A stretch of 64,000 nucleotides of DNA from JBFXAN01 sp050184225 (GTDB taxonomy: Bacteria > Chloroflexota > Dehalococcoidia > CAUJGQ01): assembly GCA_050184225.1 (NCBI GenBank), contig JBFXAN010000008.1, forward strand, positions 1-64,000, in the 5' to 3' direction. Under the pieces are notes generated by a model. That model was not told the origin of the DNA. It saw only the letters and a list, made by a program, of their open reading frames with translations, and ran no database searches. The translations under genes were made by a program, and so were the position numbers. This document shows, one piece after another, positions 1 to 9,114 of the stretch; within the stretch, counting starts at the first letter, position 1, and the number at the start of each line of letters is the position of its first letter.

Positions 1-130
1 AGGGAAGGGGGAGTCCTGGTTCACCATGGTTGAATGAGGATGACCTGGTCACTCCCATACGAGAAACTGGCACCGCTGGTTGAGTCTGACACCCCCTTCC
101 CTGCGAGGGAAGGGGGCCGGGGGGTTAGGT
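1..130. repeat. Palindromic intergenic repeat, copy A (left end cut by window)
   Basis: The right edge reads ccccttccctgcgaggga, then agggggccggggggttaggt, and stops exactly at the ATG of the next gene. The left part (agggaagggggagtcctggt) matches the interior of the copy at 53435-53590, and the two copies align along nearly their whole length with scattered substitutions. The run of G then ttaggt is the only Shine-Dalgarno-like sequence in front of the downstream start. Confidence 0.75.
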
Positions 131-1303
131 ATGGACTTCACCCTCTCCGAAGCGCATCGTCTCCTGCGCGACACCGTCGCCGATTGGGCGTCGCGCGAGA
201 TCGGACCGATCGCCGATGAGATCGATCGGCGCGACGAGTTCCCGCCGGAACTCTGGGGCAAGATGGGCGACCTCGGTATCCTCGGCGTGACAGTTGCACC
301 CGAGTACGGCGGCGCCGGCTTCGATCTGCTTGCCGGCGTGCTCGCCATCGAGCAGATCGGCCGCTTCTCCGGTTCGGTCGCCCTCTCCTATGGCGCCCAT
401 GCCAACCTCTGCGTCAACAACATCTTCCGTAACGGCACCGAGCAACAGCGCGCCCAATATCTTCCGCCGCTTTGTAGCGGCGCCGCCGTCGGCGCGCTCG
501 CGATCACAGAACCGGAGGCTGGTTCCGACGCCGTCGGCATCCAAACCACGGCGGTGCGGGCGGGGGATGACTTCATCCTCAACGGCACGAAGATGTACAT
601 CACCAACGGGCCGGTGGCAAACACGATCGTCCTCTACGCCAAGACCGACCCGGCTGCCGGGTCGCGCGGCATTACCGCCTTCATCGTCGAAACCGATTCG
701 CCCGGCTTCGCGGTGGCGCGCAAGTTGGAGAAGGTCGGACATCGCGGCTCGCCGACGGGGATGCTCTCGCTTCAGGATGTGCGCGTGCCTGCCGTCAACG
801 TACTGCGCGGCGTCGGCGAGGGCGCGCGGGTGATGATGTCCGGCCTTGACACCGAGCGGGCGTTTCTCGCGGGTGAATCGTTGGGACTGGCAGAGGCGGC
901 TCTGGAGCACACGATCCGCTACGCCAAAGAACGTCATCAGTTCGGCCAGCCGATCGGCCGCTTCCAATTGGTCCAGGGCAAGATCGCGGAGATGTACGTG
1001 CAGGTCGAGGCGGTGCGCTGGCTCGTCTATCGCACCGCTGTTCTCTCCGAAGAGGCGAACCGCGAGGGCCGCCAGGTCGCCAAGGAGTCGGCCGCCGCGA
1101 TCATGTACGCCGCCGAGGTTTCGACCCGCGTCGCTCTCGACGCGATCCAAGTCCACGGCGGCTACGGCTACCTCATGGACAACCCGGTCCAGCGCATTCT
1201 CCGCGACGCCAAACTGCTGGAGATCGGCGCCGGCACGACCGAGATCCGCAAGCTGATCATTGGCCGCGAGCTGCTCGGCATCGACGCCGTGCGCGTCGAC
1301 TGA
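131..1303 (+). CDS. liuA: Isovaleryl-CoA dehydrogenase-like acyl-CoA dehydrogenase
   Basis: FAD-dependent cytoplasmic enzyme predicted to oxidise isovaleryl-CoA to 3-methylcrotonyl-CoA, passing electrons to ETF. The 390-residue length is normal for the family. The segment ALSYGAHANLCVNNI is typical of isovaleryl-CoA dehydrogenases. Glu242 in LDTERAFLAGE sits where that subfamily carries its catalytic base, rather than at the C-terminal site used by short-chain enzymes. The C-terminal VHGGYGYLMDNPVQR block is the usual FAD/tetramer signature. I chose ATG 131, which begins MDFTLSEAH and directly abuts the upstream repeat; in-frame upstream sequence would be translated repeat. The carboxylase and hydratase of the same pathway lie downstream, which supports the substrate. 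Another branched-chain acyl-CoA is possible. Confidence 0.88.
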   Translation: MDFTLSEAHRLLRDTVADWASREIGPIADEIDRRDEFPPELWGKMGDLGILGVTVAPEYGGAGFDLLAGVLAIEQIGRFSGSVALSYGAHANLCVNNIFRNGTEQQRAQYLPPLCSGAAVGALAITEPEAGSDAVGIQTTAVRAGDDFILNGTKMYITNGPVANTIVLYAKTDPAAGSRGITAFIVETDSPGFAVARKLEKVGHRGSPTGMLSLQDVRVPAVNVLRGVGEGARVMMSGLDTERAFLAGESLGLAEAALEHTIRYAKERHQFGQPIGRFQLVQGKIAEMYVQVEAVRWLVYRTAVLSEEANREGRQVAKESAAAIMYAAEVSTRVALDAIQVHGGYGYLMDNPVQRILRDAKLLEIGAGTTEIRKLIIGRELLGIDAVRVD

Positions 1304-1433
1304 CTACGAAGAATGGCACATCTGTATCATCCAAAACTGTGCCGCACGTTCACGCTATAGTGGGGCCGACGTCCGCTGTGCACTCGACAATCGTGATGCA
1401 TGGCAATCCACACTCTGCGATGGTGCGGTTCCC

Positions 1434-3098
1434 ATGCCGAACGGCTCTCCTGGGTTTGGCTATGCTCTCGACCGGCTTCGCCGTGCTATTGCCCCGCCGG
1501 TGACGATCACGCCGCCGCCGCGCGGCGTTCGCTTCGAACGTGATGTGCCGGTGATGGTGCGCGACGGCACGACGTTGCGGGTCAACGTCTTTCGGCCCGC
1601 GACGGATGGTCGCTACCCGGTGATCATGTGCGCCCATCCCTATGGAAAGGATCGCTTGCCCCAACACCGCCGGATCGGCTATCTGCCGGAGATGCAGTAC
1701 CGGATTATGCGCCAGAGCGGCCCGATCAGCATCTCTGCCTGGACCAGTTGGGAGTCGCCCGACCCGGCCTTCTGGGTGGCCAAAGGCTATGCCGTCGTCA
1801 ACTGCGACCTGCGCGGCTTCGGCCCCTCCGACGGCACCGGCGACCTCTTCTCCGATCAGGAGGCGCGGGACTACCACGATCTGATCGAGTGGGCGGCGGC
1901 ACAGCCGTGGTCGAGCGGCCGGGTCGGGCTCAACGGGGTTTCCTATCTCGCGCTGAGTCAGTGGAAGGTGGCCGCGCTCCGGCCGCCACATCTCGCCGCG
2001 ATCTGCCCCTGGGAGGGGTTCAGCGATCTTTATCGCGACTTCGCTCGACCCGGCGGCATCCGCGAGGACGGCTTCCTGCCGATATGGAGCGCGATGGTCA
2101 CGCGTGGCGGCCGCTGCTCGACGGACCTGCGCCGGGAACAGAAGGAGCGTCCGCTCTGGGATGACTGGTGGGCGTCACGCACGCCGGAGCTTGAGCGGAT
2201 CGAGGTGCCCGCGCTGGTGTGCGGCAGCTTCTCCGACCACAGCCTGCACACGCGCGGTTCATTCGAGGGGTTCCACCGCATCTCCTCCGAACACAAATGG
2301 CTCTACACCCATCGCGGTGGCAAGTGGGCCGTCTACTACTCCGACGAGGCGAAGGCGTTCCAGGCGCGCTTCTTTGACTGCTTCCTCAAGGGTGAGGAGA
2401 ACGGCATGCGCGACGTGCCGCCGCTGCGCCTCGAAGTGCGTGACACGGGAGAAACCGTTCATCAGATTCGTGAGGAAGTAGCGTGGCCCCTGCCATCGAC
2501 GCGATGGACATCGCTCTACCTGCACGCCGCCGGCTCGCTGAACGAGCAACCGGCAGCAGGTTCCGGCGCCGTTCAGTTCGACAGCCACACTGGTCGCGCT
2601 ACCTTCTCTTGGCAGGTACTGAGCGACCTGGAACTGACCGGACCGATGAAGCTCCGGCTTCACGTCGAGGCGCGTGGCGCCGACGACCTCCACCTGTTCG
2701 CCGCGCTCTGCAAGCTGCGGGATGGCACAATCGTCGGCTTCGAAGGCTCCTACGGATTTCCGTTTGACACCGTGACGAAAGGTTGGCTCAAGGCGTCGCA
2801 TCGCCGCATCGACGAAGCGCGTTCCGAACCCTGGCGCCCAGTGCACACGCACACCACATCGGAGCCGCTCCAGCCGGGACAGATTGTTCCCGTCGAGATC
2901 GAGCTCCTGCCCTCCTCCACCGTCTTCCGGCGGGGTGACATGCTGCGGCTGGACGTGCGGGGCCACTGGTTCTTCCCGCGCGATCCCTTCCGTGGCCAGT
3001 TCCCCGCAATGTACGAATCCAGTCCGCCCGCGACCGCTGTCCTCCACATGGGCGGTACATACGATGCGCACCTGCTCATACCGGTGATCGCGCAGTAG
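1434..3098 (+). CDS. CocE/NonD-family alpha/beta hydrolase (X-Pro dipeptidyl-peptidase S15 type)
   Basis: Serine hydrolase of 554 residues with the two-part CocE layout. An alpha/beta hydrolase domain occupies about residues 30-330. A jelly-roll C-terminal domain (X-Pro dipeptidyl-peptidase type) occupies about 360-550 and ends in the characteristic block GDMLRLDVRGHWFFPRDP. The nucleophile is probably Ser170 in LNGVSYLALSQW. The early motif RDGTTLRVNVFRPATDGRYPV is typical of the family. The start at ATG 1434 gives a protein beginning MPNGSPGFGY; an upstream extension is open but unlike the family. Members cleave esters, amides or acyl groups; the substrate cannot be told from sequence. It follows liuA by 130 bases and may be a separate unit. 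Confidence 0.85.
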   Translation: MPNGSPGFGYALDRLRRAIAPPVTITPPPRGVRFERDVPVMVRDGTTLRVNVFRPATDGRYPVIMCAHPYGKDRLPQHRRIGYLPEMQYRIMRQSGPISISAWTSWESPDPAFWVAKGYAVVNCDLRGFGPSDGTGDLFSDQEARDYHDLIEWAAAQPWSSGRVGLNGVSYLALSQWKVAALRPPHLAAICPWEGFSDLYRDFARPGGIREDGFLPIWSAMVTRGGRCSTDLRREQKERPLWDDWWASRTPELERIEVPALVCGSFSDHSLHTRGSFEGFHRISSEHKWLYTHRGGKWAVYYSDEAKAFQARFFDCFLKGEENGMRDVPPLRLEVRDTGETVHQIREEVAWPLPSTRWTSLYLHAAGSLNEQPAAGSGAVQFDSHTGRATFSWQVLSDLELTGPMKLRLHVEARGADDLHLFAALCKLRDGTIVGFEGSYGFPFDTVTKGWLKASHRRIDEARSEPWRPVHTHTTSEPLQPGQIVPVEIELLPSSTVFRRGDMLRLDVRGHWFFPRDPFRGQFPAMYESSPPATAVLHMGGTYDAHLLIPVIAQ

Positions 3099-3328
3099 TC
3101 CCATCGGGTACGCGGCGTCGTTGTGCGAGTTTGGTATGATCGACACGACGCCCCGCGGCTACGCTCCGCTCGGAGTTCGTCTCCCCCAAGGTACATTCGT
3201 GCCGTCGGACTCCGAAATCGGTGACTCGACCGAGGACGGTCGGCTGCGCCACATCACCCCTTCCTCGCCGCGCTCGCAATCCACGCGACGCGACCGCCAT
3301 CGCCGCGTCGTTCCGCACGGAGGAAGCC

Positions 3329-3712
3329 ATGTCTCTCACGTCCATCACCTACGGGCTGGCCGCACTCATGGGATTCGGCATCATCGTCATCGGCATGCGG
3401 GCTCTCCTCGTCCCTCGCGCGGCTGCCTCCGGCTTCTTCGGTATCCCTATTCGAAAGGACGGCGCAGCTTTCGATGCATACATGGCGATCAAAGGGGTCC
3501 GCGATATCGGCGTGGGGCTGATCACCTTCGCCCTACTCATCACCGCGACCGCGCACGTCCTGGGCTGGTTCGTCGTTGCCACCACCGCCATTCCCCTCGG
3601 CGACGCCGTGATCGTGCTGCGACATAGCGGCTCGAAGGCAGCAGCCGTTGGCATACATGGCGCAACGGCCGCGGTGATGCTTGTCCTCGCGGCCGCGCTG
3701 CTGCTCAGCTGA
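3329..3712 (+). CDS. DUF4267-type small membrane protein
   Basis: A 127-residue, very hydrophobic protein with about four predicted membrane helices (roughly residues 5-25, 55-75, 78-95 and 105-125). The pattern of an N-terminal helix, then GFFGIPI and a loop ending IKGVRDIGVG, matches DUF4267 proteins of unknown function. A GGAGGAAG Shine-Dalgarno site precedes ATG 3329 and fixes the start. It lies 79 bases ahead of a cupin gene on the same strand, so co-transcription is plausible. No catalytic residues are evident. Confidence 0.75.
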   Translation: MSLTSITYGLAALMGFGIIVIGMRALLVPRAAASGFFGIPIRKDGAAFDAYMAIKGVRDIGVGLITFALLITATAHVLGWFVVATTAIPLGDAVIVLRHSGSKAAAVGIHGATAAVMLVLAAALLLS

Positions 3713-3791
3713 CTCGGGAACAACTCCAGCGTTCCCCAAGGCCACGCCCCGCACGATCTCACTGGCGGAGTCATCTCATAGGGAGGCCAAA

Positions 3792-4289
3792 ATGTCCCTG
3801 ATCGTCCCGACCTTTGACGACACCGTGGTCGTCCGATCCGGCGAGGCCGAGGTGATCGGTCGTGCGCCGACCACCGTTCGTCTGTTGGCCGACAGCAGCG
3901 CCACCGGCGGCGCGCTCTCCACGATCCAGGTCAGCCTGATCGACGGCGCCGACGGCGCCAAACCGCACCATCACGCCGGCTCAGCCGAGCTGTTCTACGT
4001 CCTCGACGGTACCGTCCAACTGCTCACAGGGGAGCAGATCGTCACCGCTGCTCGCGGCGATCTGGTCATTGTGCCGCCGAACCTGGCACACGCCTTCGGC
4101 GCCGCGCCCGGCCAGAACGCCGAGATCCTGATCGTCATCGCCCCCGGCGTCGAGCGGTTTGAGTATTTCCGTCACCTGGAGCGGATCGCCTACGGCAAGG
4201 CTCCGCCCGAAAGTCTCCTGGAGATGCAGGAGCTATACGACACGTACTTCCAGCGCAGCCCCACCTGGGAAGCTGCTCGCGCGACGTGA
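3792..4289 (+). CDS. Cupin-domain protein
   Basis: A 165-residue single-domain cupin. The first cupin motif is PHHHAGSAELFYVLDG, supplying two metal-binding histidines and a glutamate. The second is PPNLAHAFGA, supplying the further histidine. A mononuclear metal site is therefore likely intact. The C-terminal 35 residues are helical. ATG 3792 has a strong GGGAGG site seven bases upstream. Such proteins range from small dioxygenases and isomerases to binding proteins, and the substrate is not deducible. It sits among other small stand-alone genes between the leucine-pathway genes, with a second, unrelated cupin at 12180. Confidence 0.82.
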   Translation: MSLIVPTFDDTVVVRSGEAEVIGRAPTTVRLLADSSATGGALSTIQVSLIDGADGAKPHHHAGSAELFYVLDGTVQLLTGEQIVTAARGDLVIVPPNLAHAFGAAPGQNAEILIVIAPGVERFEYFRHLERIAYGKAPPESLLEMQELYDTYFQRSPTWEAARAT

Positions 4290-4503
4290 CTGGAGCAACG
4301 TCGTGCTCAATCCGATCACATCATTGCCTCGAGGGGCACCTCGACCTTACCTGCGCCTCCACAGGCCCTCGCAGTGACAATGAACAAACCCTGCTGGTGA
4401 ACTCGCGTGGGCTAGTAGACCAACGATTCGGCTGCTAACATGGGACACACTACAGTATCAGGTGCCTGAAGAACTCGCCGCCTAGGTGACGTGGAGGACA
4501 ACC

Positions 4504-4797
4504 ATGGAAGCACGCGTGCTCACATATGCGATCCCCTCGGCGCAGATTGACGCCGCCGTTCGCCTTTGGAACGAGAAGGTGCTGCCCGGTCTGCGGCAGC
4601 AGCGCGGCTTCGGCGGCGGTCTGGTCCTGACCAGCGCTGCGAGTGGCAAGGCGCTGGTGATCAGCTTGTGGCAGTCTGAGGCCGATCGCAACGCGTACGA
4701 GTCGACCGACGAGTTCAAGACACTGCTGGCCGATGTCCAGAGCGTCATTGAGGGGTCGCCCACCATCGAGGAGTATGACGTCAGCATCCGCGAGTAA
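4504..4797 (+). CDS. Antibiotic biosynthesis monooxygenase (ABM)-like ferredoxin-fold protein
   Basis: A 97-residue protein with the alternating beta-alpha-beta pattern of the dimeric alpha+beta barrel (ABM) superfamily. It has an N-terminal strand (ARVLTYAIP), a helix with a conserved-looking LPGLRQQRGF turn, a strand (ALVISLWQSEADRNAYE) and a C-terminal strand. The family includes cofactor-free monooxygenases and haem-degrading enzymes, but many members are uncharacterised. ATG 4504 was preferred over the GTG 18 bases upstream because GGAGG sits at a good distance in front of it. Function unassigned. Confidence 0.7.
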   Translation: MEARVLTYAIPSAQIDAAVRLWNEKVLPGLRQQRGFGGGLVLTSAASGKALVISLWQSEADRNAYESTDEFKTLLADVQSVIEGSPTIEEYDVSIRE

Positions 4798-4897
4798 GCG
4801 GCGTTCGGAAGCTGGCACCGGCTTGGACGACGGCCGATGACGCGCGGGTCGTTGTGCTCATCCTCCGTTCAGCACAGATGATCGGAGGTCGATCACC

Positions 4898-5190
4898 ATG
4901 ACCGCAGCCGGATCAGCCGCACGACGCAATGGATCGACGGTCATCGCGGACGGCGCGATCGACGCGTTGTCCCGCCTTCAGTCGCGGCTCGACCGCGCCC
5001 CGCCTGAGTTCCAAGTCAACGCCGCCGCGATGCGTTCCCAGGCCGATCTCCTCCGCGACCGCTACGCGCTCGTGCAGCAGGGTGGTGGCGAGGAGCAGAC
5101 GCGCCGCCACCGTTCCCGTGGCAAGCTGCCGGCCCGCGAGCGGATCGAACGGCTGCTGGACCCTGATGCCGCCCTGGCCAAGGGCCAGCA
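4898..5190 (+). pseudogene. Truncated 5' fragment of a second methylcrotonyl-CoA carboxylase beta gene
   Basis: The reading frame starts normally (GGAGGT site, ATG 4898). For about 90 codons it resembles the N-terminus of the intact gene at 7445. The stretches [24 protein letters not shown] and ERLLDPDAA are shared almost exactly, and the DNA there is close to nine-tenths identical by eye. Homology stops abruptly after codon ~88; what follows is unrelated arginine/proline-rich sequence. No central carboxyltransferase sequence follows. A matching 3' fragment occurs at 9821. This is the decayed remnant of a gene duplication. Confidence 0.85.
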
Positions 5191-5363
5191 CCCCGGCCAG
5201 ACCACCCGTGCGATACCAGGCCACTCAGCGGTCCGCCGATGCACTCCCCACCGTCGCGGCCTCCGCATCCACGTCCCGTCCCGGGCGCAGCAGCCACAGC
5301 CCCTGCGCCCGCATCCGGTGCTTACCGTCTCCCCGCACGATCCGGAACGGGGCGCGCTCCCAC

Positions 5364-5792
5364 CTAAACCGCGGCCTCTTGCGGCACCAGGACTATGCCG
5401 AGCTGTCGCATGAAGTCTGCCTCGTTCGCGAGGCCTCGGTGCTCCGCGATTCTGCCGTCAACGACCCGATCCAGGTGCATGACCGACAACCGGAGTTGCC
5501 TGCCGCTGGGCGGAATGCCTTGCATCTCGCCCGTCTGCGTCCCCTGGTATGTCCCAATCGTCACGACGTTCTCACCGTCCACAACGACGGATTCGAAAAC
5601 GTGGCGGCCGTCCGGGAAAGCGGCGCGGAACGCATCGCCGAATTGCCGGAAACCGGCCCAGTCCAGCGTGGTCGTCCCGAGAACGTGGGCGACGAAGTTG
5701 GCATCGATCGACGCGGCGAAGACGTCCAACTCTCCCTTGTCGAACTGCTCATACAGCCGCAGTACCAGCGCTTTGCTTTGTTCTGTGGACAC
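5364..5792 (-). CDS. SnoaL-like / ester-cyclase-family protein
   Basis: A 142-residue protein of the NTF2-like (SnoaL) cone fold. Recognisable pieces are VLRLYEQFDKGELDVFAA, a strand pair around DFV/DWAGFRQFGDAFRAAFPD and the core strands ending LRLSVMHLDRVVDGRIAEH. The motif HxxRVVDGRIAEHRG near the C-terminus is typical of the ester cyclase/SnoaL subgroup. I chose the GTG at 5792 because GGGAG lies just upstream; an ATG 51 bases further out lacks a site. It neighbours a second, damaged NTF2-like gene in the same orientation, so the two could have formed an operon divergent from the TetR gene. No substrate can be assigned. Confidence 0.78.
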   Translation of the reverse strand: MSTEQSKALVLRLYEQFDKGELDVFAASIDANFVAHVLGTTTLDWAGFRQFGDAFRAAFPDGRHVFESVVVDGENVVTIGTYQGTQTGEMQGIPPSGRQLRLSVMHLDRVVDGRIAEHRGLANEADFMRQLGIVLVPQEAAV

Positions 5793-5853
5793 GGGATTCT
5801 CCCTTCGATCCGTTCTCTTGCTCCTGGTAATTGCCCGATCCAAAGTGGACCAG

Positions 5854-6287
5854 TTAGGACACCGCGCAGCCGAGTTGCCTCTGAATCGCAGCGAGGTCGC
5901 ACCAGGCCTGCTCGCACGCGATCGTGCCGTCCTTCACTTCGAAAACGTGGAGGAGCCGAAAGCTGACTGGACCGCTCTTGCCGTCGCAGAACATGGGCGA
6001 CCCGTCTTCCACGTGGCCCTGCCACAGGGTCTCATCGATCACGATGTCGTCGCCGTAGTAGCGGCTGAGCGGCGTGGCGCTCTCGCCGCGGAAGTTCTTG
6101 AACAGGTCGGCGTAGAGGGCGCGGATCCCGCTCTTGTCCGTTTGCTCTCCGTAGCGCGAGGGCACAACTTCGTGCCGGACGTTTCCGCCAGGCTGTCCAT
6201 CACTCCGTCCAGGTTGTCCGTGGCCTCGAACATGAAGTGATCGTTGATGATCTGGTCCAGTTGCTCCCGCCGGGTCTGCGTTACCAT
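5854..6287 (-). pseudogene. NTF2/SnoaL-like gene with a single-base frameshift
   Basis: The first frame begins MVTQTRREQLDQIINDHF at ATG 6287 and runs about 35 codons to DSLAE. The continuation NVRHEVVPSRYG then KSGIRALYADLFKNF and the rest of the fold lies one frame away, down to the stop at 5854. Reading across, one missing base near 6184-6186 (after codon GA-) restores a single protein of about 144 residues with a normal NTF2-like layout. Either the gene is recently inactivated or there is a sequencing error. It is divergent from the TetR-family gene, whose palindromic operator lies in the shared upstream region, and is a plausible regulatory target. Confidence 0.75.
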
Positions 6288-6440
6288 CCCTTACCTCCCC
6301 CGAAATTGGGGAACCCGTCCGGTTCCCCCAACCCCCTCCGATCGAGGGCGGCGCTCCCGGGATCTCCTGGAGGTTCCGCCATCGAGCGGCCGGCGTGGGG
6401 GTCGCCCATGAGGACTCTCTTGAGATTGCCGTCTTGTCGT

Positions 6441-6472
6441 GATACTTGCTGTCTCATTAGACAATCAGTATC
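6441..6472. promoter_or_regulatory. Palindromic operator, probable TetR-family binding site
   Basis: Two 14-base arms (GATACTTGCTGTCT and AGACAATCAGTATC) flank a 4-base centre CATT, and 11 of the 14 arm positions pair. The size (32 bases) and place, eight bases before the start of a TetR-family gene and facing a divergent gene, are what is expected of an autoregulatory operator. Binding here would cover the regulator's own promoter. Confidence 0.7.
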
Positions 6473-6480
6473 GTAACGAC

Positions 6481-7137
6481 ATGAATGTCTCACGTCAAGT
6501 GGATCCACGCGCAAATCAGAAGGAAAGAACTCGCGCCGCCATCGTTGATGCCGCGACAGATCTGGTGCGGTCAGGTGTTACTCCCACGGTGCAAGCCGCG
6601 GCCGAGGCCGCGAAGGTCTCCCGTGCGACAGCCTATCGCTACTTTCCCACGCAGGACTCCCTGCTCAACGAGGTGCTGTACGTGACACCGAGTACCGAGA
6701 TCGTGGACGAAAATCTCAAGGGGCTCGAGAGCAAGGATCCGGAAGCCCGCCTGCTCTGGCTCCTCGACTTCTTTAACCCCATCGTCCTGCAGGAAGAAGT
6801 TCAGTACCGCGCCGCGATCCGCATCGCACTCGAAACGTGGTTCGCGAGTAACAGCGGCGGCCGATCGGACGCACCGCGGGTGCGCGCCGGACGCCGCATG
6901 CGCTGGTTGGACGAGGTGCTCGCGCCCCTGCGCGGCCAGCTTCCCGAAACGAGCTTGCGGCGCCTGGAGTATGCCCTGTCGCTCACGATTGGACCCGACA
7001 GCGTCGTCATCCTCAAGGATGTCTGCGGCCTGGACGAGGACGCGGAGATTCTGGGCGTCCTCCGATGGACGGCGCTCGCTATTCTGCGCGCCGCGCTTGA
7101 CGAGGCGGGTCTGAGGTCCGCCGGAGCTTCGGCCTGA
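6481..7137 (+). CDS. TetR-family transcriptional regulator
   Basis: A 218-residue DNA-binding regulator. The N-terminal helix-turn-helix spans about residues 15-60, with [13 protein letters not shown], the turn [19 protein letters not shown] and then the usual [10 protein letters not shown]. The C-terminal half is an all-helical ligand-binding domain with a Trp/Phe-rich core, as usual for the family; its ligand is unknown. ATG 6481 lies eight bases after the end of a 32-base palindrome and has no clear Shine-Dalgarno site, so translation may be leaderless. Position inside the leucine-catabolic gene group suggests it senses an acyl-CoA or fatty-acid-like intermediate, but the divergent NTF2-like genes are the nearer target. 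Confidence 0.85.
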   Translation: MNVSRQVDPRANQKERTRAAIVDAATDLVRSGVTPTVQAAAEAAKVSRATAYRYFPTQDSLLNEVLYVTPSTEIVDENLKGLESKDPEARLLWLLDFFNPIVLQEEVQYRAAIRIALETWFASNSGGRSDAPRVRAGRRMRWLDEVLAPLRGQLPETSLRRLEYALSLTIGPDSVVILKDVCGLDEDAEILGVLRWTALAILRAALDEAGLRSAGASA

Positions 7138-7444
7138 TCGTCAGGTTGTGGGACGAGCGAACGAGACTCTTCGCGGGCTTACGTGGCGGATATGCGAATG
7201 CGGTGCGCAGGCGCGGGCTTCGGCTTTCCCGCGTTCGCCGCCGCGTAGGCCGCAATTCATGGCTTCCCATTACCTTTCGCACACGCCATCGACACGGGCA
7301 CGTTCGACCGGAACTCGACGAATCGCCGACTTCTGGACGGACCCAATGCACCGAGAATCCGGTATCCTGCAGCCGTCGGTTCGATCCGCTCAAGATCGGA
7401 CCGACGGTCCAGCCAGCAGCACCCGCCCGGTGTCGGAGGATGCG
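7138..7444. other. Intergenic region before the carboxyltransferase gene
   Basis: About 300 bases with no supported gene. A -10-like TATCCT occurs near 7363, without a convincing -35, and a GGAGG site lies near 7434, just ahead of ATG 7445. The open frame that crosses this region is in frame with the downstream gene but encodes Arg/Ser-rich sequence unlike the carboxyltransferase family. Confidence 0.4.
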
Positions 7445-9097
7445 ATGACGACAGCGATCAGCGAGTACATTCCCTTCGCGACCGGTGCCCTCCCCCGCCT
7501 CGAATCTCGCGTCGACCGCCGTTCGCCGGAGTTCACGACCAACGCGGCGGCGATGCAGGCACTCGTCGAGCAGTACCGCGAGCGATATTCGCTCGTCCAG
7601 CAGGGCGGTGGCGAGGAGCAGATGCGCCGCCACCGCTCCCGCGGCAAGCTGCCGGCCCGCGAGCGCGTCGAGCGGTTGCTTGACCCCGACGCCGCCTTCC
7701 TCGAGTTCTCCGCGCTGGCCGCCTGGGACATGTATGACAACGAGGCGCCCTCCGCCGGCATCATCACCGGCATCGGCGTCGTCGCCGGTCAGCCCTGCGT
7801 GATCGTCGCCAACGACGCCACCGTCAAGGGCGGCACCTACTATCCGATCACCGTCAAGAAGCACCTCCGCGCCCAGGAGATTGCGCTCGACAACCATCTG
7901 CCCTGCATCTATCTCGTCGATTCCGGCGGCGCCTTCCTGCCGCTGCAGAGCGAAGTCTTCCCCGACCGCTCCCATTTCGGCCGAATCTTCTACAACCAGG
8001 CACAGATGTCCGCCCGCGCCATCCCCCAGATCGCGGCGGTGATGGGTTCCTGCACCGCCGGCGGCGCCTACGTCCCGGCGATGAGCGACGAAACGGTAAT
8101 CGTCCAGGGAACCGGCACGATCTTCCTCGGCGGCCCGCCGCTGGTGAAGGCCGCCACCGGCGAAGATGTCACCGCCGAGGAACTGGGCGGTGCCGAGGTG
8201 CACACCCAGATCTCCGGCGTCGCCGATCACTTCGCCGTCAGCGACGAGCACGCGCTCGCCACCGTTCGCGGCATCGTCGCCAACCTGCACCGCCGGCCAC
8301 AGCCGCCCTGGCCGGTCGCCGAACCGGAACCGCCGGCCTACGACCTCGACGACCTCTATGGCGTCATCCCGGACGACCCCCGCCGCAGCTTTGACGTGCG
8401 CGAGGTGATCGCCCGCATCCTCGACGGCAGCCGCTTCCACGAGTTCAAGCCGCGCTACGGCAGCACCCTCGTCTGCGGCTTCGGCCGGATCATGGGCTAT
8501 CCCGTCGGCGTGATCGCCAACAACGGCATCCTCTTCTCCGAGAGCGCGCTCAAGGCGACGCACTTCATCGAGCTCTGCTGCCAGCGCCGCATCCCGCTCG
8601 TCTTCCTGCAAAACATCACCGGCTTCATGGTGGGAAAGCAGTACGAGAACCAGGGGATCGCCAAGGATGGCGCCAAGATGGTGATGGCCGTCGCCAACGC
8701 CGCCGTGCCCAAGTTCACGGTGATCATCGGTGGCAGCTTTGGCGCCGGCAACTACGCGATGTGCGGCCGCGCCTACAGCCCGCGCCAGCTCTGGATGTGG
8801 CCGAACGCCCGCATCTCCGTGATGGGGGGCCAGCAGGCGGCGAACGTCCTCCTCACCGTTCGCCTCGACAACCTCCACGCCCGCGGCGAGGACATGACCG
8901 CCGAGGAACGGGCGTCGTTCATGTCCCCCACCCTCGCCACCTACGAACACGAGGGCAGCCCCTACTTCAGCACCGCCCGCCTCTGGGACGATGGCATCAT
9001 CGACCCCCGCGACACCCGCATGGTCCTCGCCCTCGGCATCGCCGCCAGCCTCCACGCCCCCATCCCCGAGACAAGGTTTGGCGTGTTCCGGATGTAA
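7445..9097 (+). CDS. liuB: Methylcrotonyl-CoA carboxylase beta (carboxyltransferase) subunit
   Basis: Carboxyltransferase that moves the carboxyl group from biotin to 3-methylcrotonyl-CoA in leucine breakdown. Length (550 residues) and order of blocks fit this subunit: [20 protein letters not shown], the N-terminal crotonase-like half with [16 protein letters not shown] and [16 protein letters not shown], and the C-terminal half with [36 protein letters not shown] and [17 protein letters not shown]. The first-half signature is characteristic of the methylcrotonyl/geranyl-CoA group rather than propionyl-CoA carboxylase. The start has GGAGG seven bases upstream. The biotin subunit is at 12623. 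Broken relatives of both its ends lie at 4898 and 9821. Confidence 0.93.
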   Translation: MTTAISEYIPFATGALPRLESRVDRRSPEFTTNAAAMQALVEQYRERYSLVQQGGGEEQMRRHRSRGKLPARERVERLLDPDAAFLEFSALAAWDMYDNEAPSAGIITGIGVVAGQPCVIVANDATVKGGTYYPITVKKHLRAQEIALDNHLPCIYLVDSGGAFLPLQSEVFPDRSHFGRIFYNQAQMSARAIPQIAAVMGSCTAGGAYVPAMSDETVIVQGTGTIFLGGPPLVKAATGEDVTAEELGGAEVHTQISGVADHFAVSDEHALATVRGIVANLHRRPQPPWPVAEPEPPAYDLDDLYGVIPDDPRRSFDVREVIARILDGSRFHEFKPRYGSTLVCGFGRIMGYPVGVIANNGILFSESALKATHFIELCCQRRIPLVFLQNITGFMVGKQYENQGIAKDGAKMVMAVANAAVPKFTVIIGGSFGAGNYAMCGRAYSPRQLWMWPNARISVMGGQQAANVLLTVRLDNLHARGEDMTAEERASFMSPTLATYEHEGSPYFSTARLWDDGIIDPRDTRMVLALGIAASLHAPIPETRFGVFRM

Positions 9098-9114
9098 TAC
9101 TCGGCGCAGGACGT

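Noticed and set aside
1356..1361. TATAGT as a promoter for the CocE hydrolase gene
   Set aside because: No acceptable -35 hexamer at 16-18 bases; one hexamer alone occurs by chance.
4898..5413. Treating the whole 171-codon frame as a functional gene
   Set aside because: Homology to the carboxyltransferase stops after ~90 codons and the rest is Arg/Pro-rich; it is a truncated pseudogene.
7079..9055. Long open frame on the minus strand opposite the carboxyltransferase gene
   Set aside because: Antisense to a confident gene; no start site or recognisable domain.
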